51,135 nucleotides of DNA, from contig JBHOQW010000051.1 in assembly GCA_042408665.1 (NCBI GenBank), positions 1 to 51,135 of the forward strand, read 5' to 3'. The notes under the pieces were generated by a model, which ran no database searches, was not told the DNA's origin, and saw only the letters and a list, made by a program, of their open reading frames with translations. The position numbers and the translations under genes were made by a program. Of the stretch, positions 17,634 to 26,278 are shown in pieces. Origin of the DNA: CAUJGQ01 sp042408665 (GTDB lineage Bacteria > Chloroflexota > Dehalococcoidia > CAUJGQ01). Numbering within the stretch: position 1 is the stretch's first letter; every line of letters starts with the position of its first letter.

Positions 17634-19835
17634 ATGCCGGTTGAGATCAGCGTGGGCATGCCGGTGCTGTCCATCAACCACGGCAGCACCTTCATGGTGA
17701 CGGACCTGAGCGGCGAGATCACGGCGGAGAGCGAGCAGGGGGTGTTTGCCAACGACACCCGCTTCGTCAGCTACTACGCCATCTTCGCCAACGGTCAGCC
17801 GTGGACGCGCCTGACCTCTGCCGCCACCACCTACTACTCGGCGCGGATTTACCTCATCAACCAGACCTTCGCCACGGAGACCGGTGAAGTGCCGGCCGGT
17901 ACCCTGGCCCTGATCATCAGCCGTGCCATCGCCGACGGGGTCAACGAGCAACTGGAGGTCACCAACCACGGCCTCACCACGGTGCGCTTCAATCTGGAGA
18001 TCGCCCTGCGCTCCGATTTCGCCGACCTGTTCGAGGTGCGCTGGCACCGCTTCGTGCGCCGGGGTCGGATCGAGACGGTGTGGCACCCCCAGCGCGGGGA
18101 GCTAGTCACCACCTACACCAACCGCGACTTCCACCGCACGTTCATCTACCGGGTGGTGCACCCGGAGTCGCGCCCCCACTACGCCAACGGCCGGATCACG
18201 TTTGAGATCGAGCTTCAGCCCGGCGCCAGCTGGCACGCCTGTTGTGACTACGTGCTCGGCGAAAACGAGACGTTGCACATCCCCCTGCACGACTGCAAGC
18301 GCGACATCACCGACACCCCGCTGGTGCGCTTGCAGCGCCAGTGGCAGGAGACCACCACCAAGCTCACCTCCGCCAACGAGGACATCTACCGCCTCTACCG
18401 GCAATCCGTGGAGGATATGAGCGCCCTGCGGCTGTATGACCACGATTTCGGGCCGGACATGTGGATCCCGGCGGCCGGGGTGCCGTGGTTTGTCACCATC
18501 TTCGGGCGAGACAGCCTGATCGTGAGCATGCAGAACATGCTCGTCCATCCCGGGTTTGCGCGCGGCGCGCTCAAGAAACTGGCCGAATTGCAGGCCACCG
18601 AGATCGACGACTACCGGGACGCCGAGCCGGGCAAGATCCCGCACGAGATCCGCTTCGGTGAGCTGGCCCACTTCAAACGCATCCCGCACACGCCCTACTA
18701 CGGCACTCACGACGCCACCCCGCTCTACCTCATCGTTCTGCACGAGGCCTGGAAGTGGCTGGGCGATGATTCCCTCCTGCACGAGTACCGTGACGTAGCC
18801 CTGCGCTGCCTGGAATGGATCGACCGTTACGGCGACCTGGACGGTGACGGCTTCCAGGAGTATAAGACCCGCTCCCCCAGAGGCTACGAGAACATGGGCT
18901 GGAAGGACGCCGAGGACGCCGTAGTCTACCCCGACGGCAGCCAGGTGCCCCAGCCTAAGGCCCTGTGCGAGCTGCAAGGGTACGTGTTCGACGCCTGGAT
19001 GCGCATGGCCGAGGTGTTCGAGTACCTGGGTGAACCCGAGCGAGCGGCGGAGCTGCGGCGCAAGGCGGCCGCCCTCCAAGCTCGCTTCGAGGATGCCTTC
19101 TGGTGCGAGGACATCGGCTCCTACGCCTTCTGCCTCGACCCGGACAAGCGGCCGGTCAAGACGGTGGTCTCCAACCCCGGCCACCTGCTGTGGAGCGGCA
19201 TCGTGCGCCGCGACCGGGCGGAGAAGGTGGTGCGCCGCCTGATGGAGCCGGACATGTGGAGCGGCTGGGGCATTCGCACCCTCTCGGCGCACAACCCGGC
19301 CTACAATCCGGCCTCCTACCAGCGCGGCTCCGTGTGGCCGCACGATAACGGCATCATCGCCCTCGGCTTTGCCCGGTACGGCTTCCACCGGGAAGCGGCG
19401 TGCGTGGCCCGCGACATCTCCGAGGCGGCCAGCTACTTCGTCTCCTACCGCCTGCCGGAGCTGTACGCCGGCTTCGAGCGGCGGCCGGGCACCTTCCCGG
19501 TCCTTTACCTGGGCGCCAACGTGCCGCAGGCCTGGGCGGCGGGCTCGGTGTTCCACCTGCTGCAGGCCATGCTTGGCCTGCACGCCGACGCCCCCAAGCG
19601 CAAGCTGTACGTGGACCCACACCTACCCCCCTGGCTGCCGGATGTGACGCTGCACGGCATGGAGGTGGGAAACGCCCACCTGGACATCAAGTTCTGGCGG
19701 GAGAACGAGGAGACGCGCTGGGAGGTGCTCAACCTGCGCGGCGATCTGACCGTGGAGCAGCGGCCGTGGCTGCCCTGGGATGTGACGGCCTATGCCGAGG
19801 CCCCGGCAAGCCGGGGAGCCGAGCACCGGCGTTGA
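17634..19835 (+). CDS. Glycogen debranching enzyme (amylo-alpha-1,6-glucosidase)
   Basis: The 733-residue protein has an N-terminal beta-rich glycogen-debranching domain (about 10-215: NHGSTFMVTDLSGEI, FANDTRFVSYY, LEVTNHG). The C-terminal (alpha/alpha)6 barrel (about 250-715) has WIPAAGVPWFVTIFGRDSLIVSMQ, the acidic stretch RYGDLDGDGFQEY and RGSVWPHDNGIIALGFARYG. This is the amylo-alpha-1,6-glucosidase type that removes single alpha-1,6-linked glucose stubs; a close homologue class acts on other oligosaccharides. There is no signal peptide, so it is cytoplasmic. The ATG at 17634 has only a weak GAGG. It lies 10 bases ahead of a ketopantoate-reductase-like gene, with no other glycogen genes nearby. 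Confidence 0.88.
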   Translation: MPVEISVGMPVLSINHGSTFMVTDLSGEITAESEQGVFANDTRFVSYYAIFANGQPWTRLTSAATTYYSARIYLINQTFATETGEVPAGTLALIISRAIADGVNEQLEVTNHGLTTVRFNLEIALRSDFADLFEVRWHRFVRRGRIETVWHPQRGELVTTYTNRDFHRTFIYRVVHPESRPHYANGRITFEIELQPGASWHACCDYVLGENETLHIPLHDCKRDITDTPLVRLQRQWQETTTKLTSANEDIYRLYRQSVEDMSALRLYDHDFGPDMWIPAAGVPWFVTIFGRDSLIVSMQNMLVHPGFARGALKKLAELQATEIDDYRDAEPGKIPHEIRFGELAHFKRIPHTPYYGTHDATPLYLIVLHEAWKWLGDDSLLHEYRDVALRCLEWIDRYGDLDGDGFQEYKTRSPRGYENMGWKDAEDAVVYPDGSQVPQPKALCELQGYVFDAWMRMAEVFEYLGEPERAAELRRKAAALQARFEDAFWCEDIGSYAFCLDPDKRPVKTVVSNPGHLLWSGIVRRDRAEKVVRRLMEPDMWSGWGIRTLSAHNPAYNPASYQRGSVWPHDNGIIALGFARYGFHREAACVARDISEAASYFVSYRLPELYAGFERRPGTFPVLYLGANVPQAWAAGSVFHLLQAMLGLHADAPKRKLYVDPHLPPWLPDVTLHGMEVGNAHLDIKFWRENEETRWEVLNLRGDLTVEQRPWLPWDVTAYAEAPASRGAEHRR

Positions 19836-19845
19836 GGGAGTGGCG

Positions 19846-20838
19846 ATGCGCATCCTCATCCTTGGCGGCGGCGGTCTGGGCTCCGTGCTGGCCGCCTATC
19901 TGGCCCGCGCTGGCACGGACGTTACCCTGTTTGTCAAGCCGGCACAGGCGACGGCCCTGACCGCCGCAGGCCCGGCACCGGGCTACGCCACCCTGCACGT
20001 CTCCGGCCTGGCAACGTTCGCCACCACGGTGCGGGTGACCGGGGACCCGGCCGCGGTGGGGTCGCCTGACTACCTCATCGTCTGCGTGAAGGCGCGGGAC
20101 ACGGAGGCGGCCCTGGCCCCGCTCCAGGGGCTGGAGGTCGGTGCCGTGCTCTCCCTGCAGAACGGGGTGCAGAAGAACGAAGTTCTGGCCCGGTTCTTCG
20201 GCCGAGAGCGAGTGTTGGGCGCCATCACCGGCATGGGCGGTCGCCTGCTCGCGCCCGGTCGCGTGGAGCACTTTCTCACCGCCCCCACGCTGGTGGGCGA
20301 GCTGGACGGTGGGCCCTCGCCGCGCGGTGAGCGCCTGGTCGCGGTCTTGGCGGCGGCGGGGCTGCCGGCGGCCTGTGTGCCGGACATCGTGCGGCGGGAG
20401 TGGCACAAGCTGGCCATCTTCCTGCGCACGGCGCCGGTGTGTGCCCTCACCGGCACGGACATCGCCGGCGCGCTGCAGGATCCGGACCTGCTGGAGGTGT
20501 GCATGCGCGTGGCGGACGAGGTGGCGGCGGTGGCCGCGGCGGAGGGGTATGCCCTGGATGGCATGCCGGTGTGGCTGACACCCTCGGTCACGTTCGGCAG
20601 CCCGGAGGCGGAGGTGCGGGCAGCGCTGCGTGAGATCGCGGCCGGGCTGCGCGCCCAGGGGGTGCCGCTCTACCCCTCGCTGGCCCAGGACACCTTTGCC
20701 GGCCGCCCCACGGAGCTGGAGGCCACCGCCGGCGACGTGGTGCGCCGCGCCGCGCGGCACGGCATCGCGGTGCCCGTGCTGGCCACCCTCTACCGCCTGT
20801 TGCGCGTCCGCGAGCCGGGGAGGCAGGCGGCCGGCTGA
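19846..20838 (+). CDS. Ketopantoate reductase family protein (PanE/ApbA-like), paralogue 1
   Basis: The ATG at 19846 follows GAGGGAG, giving 330 residues. The N-terminal Rossmann domain begins MRILILGGGGLGS (NADPH loop). N106 (SLQNGVQ) and K188 (REWHKLA) match the conserved Asn and catalytic Lys of 2-dehydropantoate 2-reductase. The C-terminal helical domain ends with ELEATAGDVVRRAARHGIAVPVL, the usual substrate-domain motif (E-x-N/T-x2-G-x-V). It would reduce ketopantoate to pantoate for CoA synthesis, or a related 2-oxoacid. A second paralogue lies at 26279. No panB, panC or panD is visible, so the true substrate is uncertain. Confidence 0.82.
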   Translation: MRILILGGGGLGSVLAAYLARAGTDVTLFVKPAQATALTAAGPAPGYATLHVSGLATFATTVRVTGDPAAVGSPDYLIVCVKARDTEAALAPLQGLEVGAVLSLQNGVQKNEVLARFFGRERVLGAITGMGGRLLAPGRVEHFLTAPTLVGELDGGPSPRGERLVAVLAAAGLPAACVPDIVRREWHKLAIFLRTAPVCALTGTDIAGALQDPDLLEVCMRVADEVAAVAAAEGYALDGMPVWLTPSVTFGSPEAEVRAALREIAAGLRAQGVPLYPSLAQDTFAGRPTELEATAGDVVRRAARHGIAVPVLATLYRLLRVREPGRQAAG

Positions 20839-20852
20839 GCAGCGCCCGTGCC

Positions 20853-20882
20853 TTGTTCGCTGCTGGAAGCGGCTCCTATAAT
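20853..20882 (+). promoter_or_regulatory. ilvE: Candidate promoter of ilvE (perfect TATAAT)
   Basis: TTGTTC (20853-20858), an 18-base spacer and a perfect TATAAT (20877-20882). Transcription would begin near 20889, leaving a leader of about 110 bases with a small GCGAGG-TC-CCTCGC dyad but no T-box or leader peptide that I can support. Confidence 0.5.
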
Positions 20883-20997
20883 CGAGCCACATACGCGGAT
20901 CGGGGAGACAGGGCTCCGCCGAGGACCGGGCGGCTCTCGCGAGGTCCCTCGCCCTTCCAGCCACACTCCTCGCTCGCCGGGGGAAAGGAGCAGCGGG

Positions 20998-21948
20998 ATG
21001 CCCGAGCGGTATGCATATTTCAAGAAGCAGATCGTTCCCTTGGCGGACGCCAAGATCGGGATCATGACCCATGCCTTCAACTACGGCACCGGCTGCTTCG
21101 AGGGCATCCGTGGCAACTGGAACCCGGACAAGCGTGAGATCTTCCTGTTCCGCGCGCGCGATCACTATCGCCGTCTGATGCAGTCCTGCAAGATCTTGAT
21201 GATCGACCTGCCCTACACCGAGGATGAGCTGATCGACCTGACGATCGACGTCGTCGGTCGGTGCGGCTTCGAGGAGGACATCTACGTTCGGCCGCTGGCC
21301 TACAAGAGCAGCGAGGTGCTGGGTGTGCGCCTGCACAACCTGGAGGATGACTTCCTCATCTTCGTCACCCCCTTTGGTCCCTATCTTGATGTGGACAAGG
21401 GCGCGCGCTGCTGCACCTCCTCCTGGCGGCGGGTGACGGACCTAGGCATCCCTGCCCGCGCCAAACCCACGGGCATCTACCTCAACTCCGCTTTGGCGAA
21501 GACCGAGGCCAACCTGAACGGCTTCGACGAGGCGATCGTCCTCACCCAGGACGGCCACGTCTCCGAGGGCTCCGGCGAGAACATCTTCATTGTCAAGCAC
21601 GGTCAGCTCATCACCCCGCCCCAGTCGGACGACATCCTCGTCGGCATCACGCGCGACTCAGTGATCCGGCTGGCACAGGAGGAGCTGGGCATCGAGACGA
21701 TCGAGCGGCCCATCGACCGCAGCGAGCTGTACGTGGCGGATGAGGTGTTCATGACCGGCACCGCCGCCCACGTGACCCCGATCATCGAGATCGACCACCG
21801 CAAGGTGGGCACCGGCGAGGTGGGCCCCGTCACCGCCAAGCTGATGCGGCTCTACTTCGCCGTCATCCGTGGGGAGCTGGAGAAGTACGCCGACTGGGTG
21901 CTCCCCGCCTACGCGACGTACCGCGCCAGGGCCGGCGCAACAACCTGA
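20998..21948 (+). CDS. ilvE: Branched-chain amino acid aminotransferase
   Basis: The ATG at 20998 with AAAGGAG upstream gives 316 residues of PLP fold type IV. MTHAFNYGTGCFEGIRG at 23-39 opens the family core, K156 (ARAKPTGIYLNS) is the expected Schiff-base lysine, and LTQDGHVSEGSGENIF (182-197) and VFMTGTAAHVTPI are typical of IlvE. It transfers the amino group between glutamate and the oxoacids of Val, Ile and Leu. It has its own promoter with a perfect -10. Together with ilvD (24411-26087) and the liv importer it fits branched-chain amino acid metabolism. D-amino-acid or aminodeoxychorismate enzymes of the same fold are less likely. Confidence 0.92.
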   Translation: MPERYAYFKKQIVPLADAKIGIMTHAFNYGTGCFEGIRGNWNPDKREIFLFRARDHYRRLMQSCKILMIDLPYTEDELIDLTIDVVGRCGFEEDIYVRPLAYKSSEVLGVRLHNLEDDFLIFVTPFGPYLDVDKGARCCTSSWRRVTDLGIPARAKPTGIYLNSALAKTEANLNGFDEAIVLTQDGHVSEGSGENIFIVKHGQLITPPQSDDILVGITRDSVIRLAQEELGIETIERPIDRSELYVADEVFMTGTAAHVTPIIEIDHRKVGTGEVGPVTAKLMRLYFAVIRGELEKYADWVLPAYATYRARAGATT

Positions 21949-22029
21949 TCGGCGGCACCGGAAGTGACGGGCTGCGCGCGGGGCCGGTGTTCCCCCGCTT
22001 CCGACTCCTGACCCGATACGGGAGGCTTC

Positions 22030-22977
22030 GTGCTGGCCGCACATCGTTTCTCCGAGGCCCGCCATGTGGCCGCACACCACCGCCACGCGCTCGTCTTCCG
22101 CCCCCTCACGCAGCCCGCGGCCCTGATGGCCGCCGGCGCGGCCGGCGTCGCCCTTGCGCTGGCGGTGGCGCTGGTCTGGCGTGGCGTGGCGGATGGCGTG
22201 ACCTTCGCCGCCTTTCTCTCCTACCTGGTGGCTGCTGCCCTGGTGGCGGTCGCCGCTGTGGTCGGATACTGGGCGCTGGCGCTCGCGAACCTGCGCTACG
22301 AGATCGTGGACGGTGCCCTGATCATCGTCTGGGGGCTGACGCGTCAGGTGGTGCCGCTGGCCACCATCGAACGTCTAGTACGCGGCCGCGCGCTTGGTCT
22401 GCCCCGCGTTGCCGGCCTGGAGCTGCCGGGCTGGCCCTGCCACGTCGGCCGCGCCGTGGTGCTGCGCCTGGGCGAGGTGCTCCTCTACTCCACGCACCGT
22501 ACCCCGGCCGACATCCTCTACGTGGTGACGCCGCAGCAGGTGTACGGCATCAGCCCGGCTGACCAGCGGGGCTTCATCCAGGCCCTCCAGGCCGCCGTCG
22601 CCAGTGTGGACGCCCTCTACGAGGTGCGGCAGGAGGTGGTGCGCCTGGGGCCGGCGGCCTGGCCGCTGTGGACGGACCGGTTCGCCCTGCTCACGCTGGC
22701 CGCGGGGACGGCGCTGGCCCTGGCGGCTACCGGCGTGGTCTTCGCCCGCTACACCGCCCTGCCCGCCGAAGTGGTGCTGCCGTTTCCGCAACCGGGCAGC
22801 GTGGGCGAGAAACGCGCGCTGTTAGGTGTCCCCGTGGCGGCGATCACGGTGCTGCTCCTGAACGGCGGCGCGGGCGCGCTCCTGCACCGGGCGCTGCGGC
22901 CGGTGGCCTACACCCTGTTTCTGAGCGCACTGTTCATCGAGGCGCTGCTGCTGGTGGCGGCCGTGGCCGCGACCTGA
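22030..22977 (+). CDS. Membrane protein with bacterial PH-like domain (bPH type)
   Basis: The 315-residue protein has two hydrophobic segments near 31-51 and 59-86, then a soluble region. That region reads LRYEIVDGALIIVWGLTRQVVPLATIE at about 96-123, characteristic of bacterial pleckstrin-homology-like domains in membrane proteins. Three further hydrophobic segments follow in the C-terminal third. Such proteins may hold envelope complexes or sense membrane state, but the function is not known. The start at 22030 (RBS GGAGG) is reasonable. It lies 81 bases after ilvE and 46 bases before the flavoprotein gene. Confidence 0.6.
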   Translation: MLAAHRFSEARHVAAHHRHALVFRPLTQPAALMAAGAAGVALALAVALVWRGVADGVTFAAFLSYLVAAALVAVAAVVGYWALALANLRYEIVDGALIIVWGLTRQVVPLATIERLVRGRALGLPRVAGLELPGWPCHVGRAVVLRLGEVLLYSTHRTPADILYVVTPQQVYGISPADQRGFIQALQAAVASVDALYEVRQEVVRLGPAAWPLWTDRFALLTLAAGTALALAATGVVFARYTALPAEVVLPFPQPGSVGEKRALLGVPVAAITVLLLNGGAGALLHRALRPVAYTLFLSALFIEALLLVAAVAAT

Positions 22978-23011
22978 GCGGCTGTCGTTCGGCGCATACC
23001 GTCCAGCCGGG

Positions 23012-23017
23012 TACACT
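23012..23017 (+). promoter_or_regulatory. Candidate -10 element giving a leaderless transcript
   Basis: TACACT ends 6 bases before the ATG at 23024, exactly where a transcription start would fall on the A of the start codon. No ribosome binding site precedes this ATG. The -35 region (TTCGGC at 22988) is poor, so this is only suggestive. Confidence 0.3.
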
Positions 23018-23023
23018 GGCATC

Positions 23024-24226
23024 ATGGGCCTGAGCTACGACGCGATCGTGGTAGGCGGCGGGCCGGCGGGCAGCACCGCCGCGCGCGAGCTAGCGGCCGC
23101 CGGGGCGCGCGTGCTGCTGCTGGAGCGGGCTGCCTTCCCGCGTGATAAGCCGTGCGGCGGCGGCGTCAACCTGCGCGCCGCCCGCCTGCTGCCGTTTGAC
23201 CTGGCCCCCGTGGTGGAGCGCACCATCCGCGGCGTGCGGTTTAGCCTCTATCTGGGCCAGGGCTTCACCCGTCGGTATCCCGGCGTGCTGACGTACATGA
23301 CGCAACGGTCCCGCCTGGACCACTTCCTGGTCGAGCGGGCGGTGGCCGCCGGCGCCGAGCTGCGCGAGCGCGAGCCCGTGCGCGCCATCGACCTCGATGG
23401 CCGGGTAACGGTGCGGGCGCGTGGCGGCGTCTACACGGGCGCCGTCCTCATCGGCGCCGATGGGGCCAACGGCGTCACCGCGGCGCTCACCGAGCTCAGC
23501 GGCCCGCGTGAGCTGGCCGTAGCGTTGGAGGCCAACCTTGACCTACCGGGCGGCGTGCCGGCCGGGTGGCATGACACGCTGGCCTTGGACCTGGGCGGCA
23601 TCCCCGGCGGCTACGGCTGGGTCTTCCCCAAGGGCGACCACCTGAACATCGGTGTGGGCGGCTGGAAGTACCTGGCCGGCAGCCTGCGCCCCAGGCTGGT
23701 GCGGTTGGCCCGCGCCTACGGCCTGCCGCCCGAGCGTCTGCGCGACCTGCGCGGCTACCACCTGCCCGTGCGCCGGCCGGGGGCGCCGATCGTCCGCGGG
23801 CGCGTGATGCTGGTGGGCGACGCCGCCGGGCTGGTGGATCCCCTCTCCGGGGAAGGTATCTACGCCGCCATTCTCAGCGGCCGCCTGGCCGCCCGCCACG
23901 CCCTGGCCGCGCTGGACGGGCGAACGCCGGACCTGCTGGGCTATCAGCGCGAGGTAGACCGGGTACTAGGCCCGGAGCTGCGCGACTCCAGCCGCCTGCA
24001 GGATGTGTTCCACCTCATGCCGTCGGCCTACGTGGCGGTGCTGCGCCGCAGCGACCGACTGTGGTGGTGGCTGTGCCGTATCATCCGCGGCGAGGAGAGC
24101 TATTGCACCCTCAAGCGGCGGGCCGGTCCCTTCGGCCTGCTCATCGATGGCCTCTCCTGGGCCACGCGGCGAAACCGCCTGCTCGGCCGCCGCGCCGGGC
24201 TGCCGAGCTACCGGGCCAGGCCCTAA
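23024..24226 (+). CDS. Geranylgeranyl reductase family FAD-dependent oxidoreductase
   Basis: The 400-residue flavoprotein has the FAD dinucleotide fingerprint YDAIVVGGGPAGSTAARELA (G11-x-G13-x2-G16) and FPRDKPCGGGVNLRAARLL, the CGGG motif of this family. GADGANGVT follows at about 149, and the second FAD motif VGDAAGLVDPLSGEGI includes G265-D266. Family members reduce isoprenoid chains (menaquinone tails, archaeal or chlorophyll lipids) or act as lycopene-cyclase-like and monooxygenase-like enzymes. A role in saturating a menaquinone or carotenoid side chain is plausible. The start may be leaderless. Confidence 0.85.
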   Translation: MGLSYDAIVVGGGPAGSTAARELAAAGARVLLLERAAFPRDKPCGGGVNLRAARLLPFDLAPVVERTIRGVRFSLYLGQGFTRRYPGVLTYMTQRSRLDHFLVERAVAAGAELREREPVRAIDLDGRVTVRARGGVYTGAVLIGADGANGVTAALTELSGPRELAVALEANLDLPGGVPAGWHDTLALDLGGIPGGYGWVFPKGDHLNIGVGGWKYLAGSLRPRLVRLARAYGLPPERLRDLRGYHLPVRRPGAPIVRGRVMLVGDAAGLVDPLSGEGIYAAILSGRLAARHALAALDGRTPDLLGYQREVDRVLGPELRDSSRLQDVFHLMPSAYVAVLRRSDRLWWWLCRIIRGEESYCTLKRRAGPFGLLIDGLSWATRRNRLLGRRAGLPSYRARP

Positions 24227-24265
24227 GACGGGAAAGATCAGCGCGTGGGCCTGGCCTCGCGAGGC

Positions 24266-24400
24266 AGGCCCTCACCCGGCCTCGCTCCGCTCGGCCACCC
24301 TCTCCCGCACGCGGGAGAGGGTGGTGCTCTCGGCCGATCACCTTCGCCGGCGTCAGAGCCCCTCTCCCTCGTCGGGAGGGAGGGAGGCCGTGCGGGCCAG
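24266..24400. repeat. Double copy of dispersed palindromic repeat between convergent genes
   Basis: The first unit contains a 14-bp hairpin, CCACCCTCTCCCGC at 24295-24308 pairing with 24311-24324 around AC. The second contains CCCCTCTCCCTC...GGGAGGGAGG (about 24360-24385). Both sit beside GGCCCTCACC-type ends. It separates the flavoprotein gene and ilvD, and may also terminate both transcripts. Confidence 0.7.
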
Positions 24401-24410
24401 CTCCGTTCGC

Positions 24411-26087
24411 TCACACCTGGGTCACGGCGCCCTCGGAGGCGGAGGAGACCAGGGCCGCGTACTTGGCGAACACACCGTGCGTGTAGCGCGGCGGTGGCGG
24501 CGTCCAGTCCCGCAGCCGCTCCGCGATCTGCTCTGACGTGAGCTCCACATCCAGGCGGCGGTTGGGGATGTCGAAGGAGATGACGTCTCCCTCGCGCAGG
24601 GCGGCGATGGGGCCACCGCGCGCCGCCTCCGGGGCTACGTGCCCGGCCATCAGGCCGTGGGTGGCGCCGGAGAAGCGGCCGTCCGTCAGCAGGGCGACCG
24701 ACTCGCCCAGCCCCTCACCGACGATCGCCGCGGTGACGCCCAGCATCTCGCGCATTCCCGGCCCGCCGCGTGGCCCCTCGTAGCGGATCACTACCACGTC
24801 CCCCGGTCGGATCTGGCGCGCGGTGACGGCCTTCATGGCGTCCTCTTCGCAGTCAAACACGCGCGCCGGGCCGCGATGGGTGAGGCGTTCGTGGCCGGCC
24901 ACCTTGACCACGCAGCCCTCCGGCGCCAGATTGCCCTTCAGGATCACCAGCCCGCCGGTGGGTTTAAGGGGCCGGTCCACCGGCACGATCACGTCCTGGC
25001 CCGGCGTCTCCACCGCCTGCGTCGCCTCCTCGGCGATGGTGCGGCCGGTCACCGTGCGCTGGCTGCCGTCGATGTAGCCACCCTCCAGCAGCCGCTTGGC
25101 GATGAGCGCGATGCCGCCCGCCCGGTGCACGTCCACCGCCGAGTAGCGTCCACCCGGCTTGAGGTCGGCGATAAGGGGTGTGTGGCTGCTGATACGGTCG
25201 AAGTCGTCGATGGACAGCTCTACCCCGGCCTCGCGCGCCATGGCCAGCAGGTGCAGCACGGCGTTGGTGGAGCCGCCGGTGGCGGCCACGCTGGCGATGG
25301 CGTTCTCGAAGGCGGCGCGGGTGCAGATATCGCGCGGTCGCATGCCACGGCGGAGCATGTCCATCACGAGCTGGCCGGCGCGGAAGGCGGCGTCCGCCTT
25401 GGCCGGGTCCACGGCCGGGATGCTGTTGTAGTTCATGGGCGAAAGGCCGATGAACTCCATCACCGTGGCCATGGTGTTGGCGGTGTACTGGCCGCCGCAG
25501 GCGCCGGCGCCCGGACAGGCGACGTCCTCCAGCTCCTTCAGGTCGGCATCCGTCATGCGGCCGGCCGCCACCGCGCCCACGGCCTCGAACACGTCCTGGA
25601 TGGTCACGTCGCGGCCGCGGAAGCGCCCGGGCAGGATCGAGCCGCCGTACAGGATCAGGCCGGGGATATTGAGGCGCAGCAGCGCCATGGCGCCGGCGGG
25701 GATGGTCTTATCACAACCGACGAGCACCACCAAGGCGTCGAACATGTGGCCGCGCGCCACCAGCTCGATGCTGTCGGCGATCACCTCCCGGCTCACCAAC
25801 GAGGCCTTCATGCCCTCAGTGCCCATGGCCACGCCGTCGCTGACGGAGATGGTGTTCAGCTCCATCGGCGTGCCGCCGGCGGCGCGGATGCCCTCTTTGA
25901 CCTTGGCGGCCAGGGCACGCAGGCCGTAATTGCAGGGCATGGTCTCGATCCACTCGTGCGCCACGCCGACGATCGGGCGCTGCAGGTCCTCATCGGTGAA
26001 GCCGATGGCCTTGAGCATGGCGCGGGCCGGGGCGCGCTCGCGTCCCTCAAGCTGAATCCGGCTCATGTGTCGTGGGTCCAGGGTCAT
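24411..26087 (-). CDS. ilvD: Dihydroxy-acid dehydratase
   Basis: The ATG at 26087 is preceded by AAGGAG and gives 558 residues, normal for IlvD; an upstream in-frame start would add 39 unlike residues. The iron-sulfur ligands C52 (MPCNYG), C125 (GCDKTIP) and C197 (CPGAGACGGQYTANTM) and the carbamylated-Lys position K127 are present. The C-terminal VALLTDGRFSGATHGLMAGHVAPEA is diagnostic. It converts 2,3-dihydroxy-isovalerate or -methylvalerate to the oxoacids used by IlvE. It stands alone, facing the dispersed repeats downstream and divergent from a ketopantoate-reductase-like gene. No ilvB, ilvN or ilvC is in this window. Confidence 0.95.
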   Translation of the reverse strand: MTLDPRHMSRIQLEGRERAPARAMLKAIGFTDEDLQRPIVGVAHEWIETMPCNYGLRALAAKVKEGIRAAGGTPMELNTISVSDGVAMGTEGMKASLVSREVIADSIELVARGHMFDALVVLVGCDKTIPAGAMALLRLNIPGLILYGGSILPGRFRGRDVTIQDVFEAVGAVAAGRMTDADLKELEDVACPGAGACGGQYTANTMATVMEFIGLSPMNYNSIPAVDPAKADAAFRAGQLVMDMLRRGMRPRDICTRAAFENAIASVAATGGSTNAVLHLLAMAREAGVELSIDDFDRISSHTPLIADLKPGGRYSAVDVHRAGGIALIAKRLLEGGYIDGSQRTVTGRTIAEEATQAVETPGQDVIVPVDRPLKPTGGLVILKGNLAPEGCVVKVAGHERLTHRGPARVFDCEEDAMKAVTARQIRPGDVVVIRYEGPRGGPGMREMLGVTAAIVGEGLGESVALLTDGRFSGATHGLMAGHVAPEAARGGPIAALREGDVISFDIPNRRLDVELTSEQIAERLRDWTPPPPRYTHGVFAKYAALVSSASEGAVTQV

Positions 26088-26165
26088 GGCGGCGCTCCTT
26101 GCAGCGGGGGTCGTGATCCGCAGTGTAGCGAGCGCGGCCCGTACGTTCAGCTTCGCCGCCGCGCG

Positions 26166-26194
26166 TCGAGGCCGGGCGCGCGGCGGGGTATGAT
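26166..26194 (+). promoter_or_regulatory. Candidate promoter of ketopantoate-reductase-like gene 2
   Basis: TCGAGG (26166-26171), a 17-base spacer and TATGAT (26189-26194, 5/6 to consensus), about 85 bases upstream of the start at 26279, in the divergent region with ilvD. Confidence 0.35.
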
Positions 26195-26278
26195 ACGACC
26201 GCAAGGCGCGCTTTTGGGCGCAGGACGGACGCTGAGCGCAGCAAGACGGGCGCAGGCCCGCGCGGTGAGGTGGAACGG

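Noticed and set aside
20889..20997. Possible T-box or leader-peptide attenuator before ilvE
   Set aside because: No T-box consensus, no run of Leu/Ile/Val codons and no terminator with U tract were found. Only a small dyad is visible.
24227..24410. Possible CRISPR-like array, suggested by repeated CCCTCTCCC words
   Set aside because: The units are palindromic, unevenly spaced and also dispersed elsewhere. There are no regular spacers and no cas genes.
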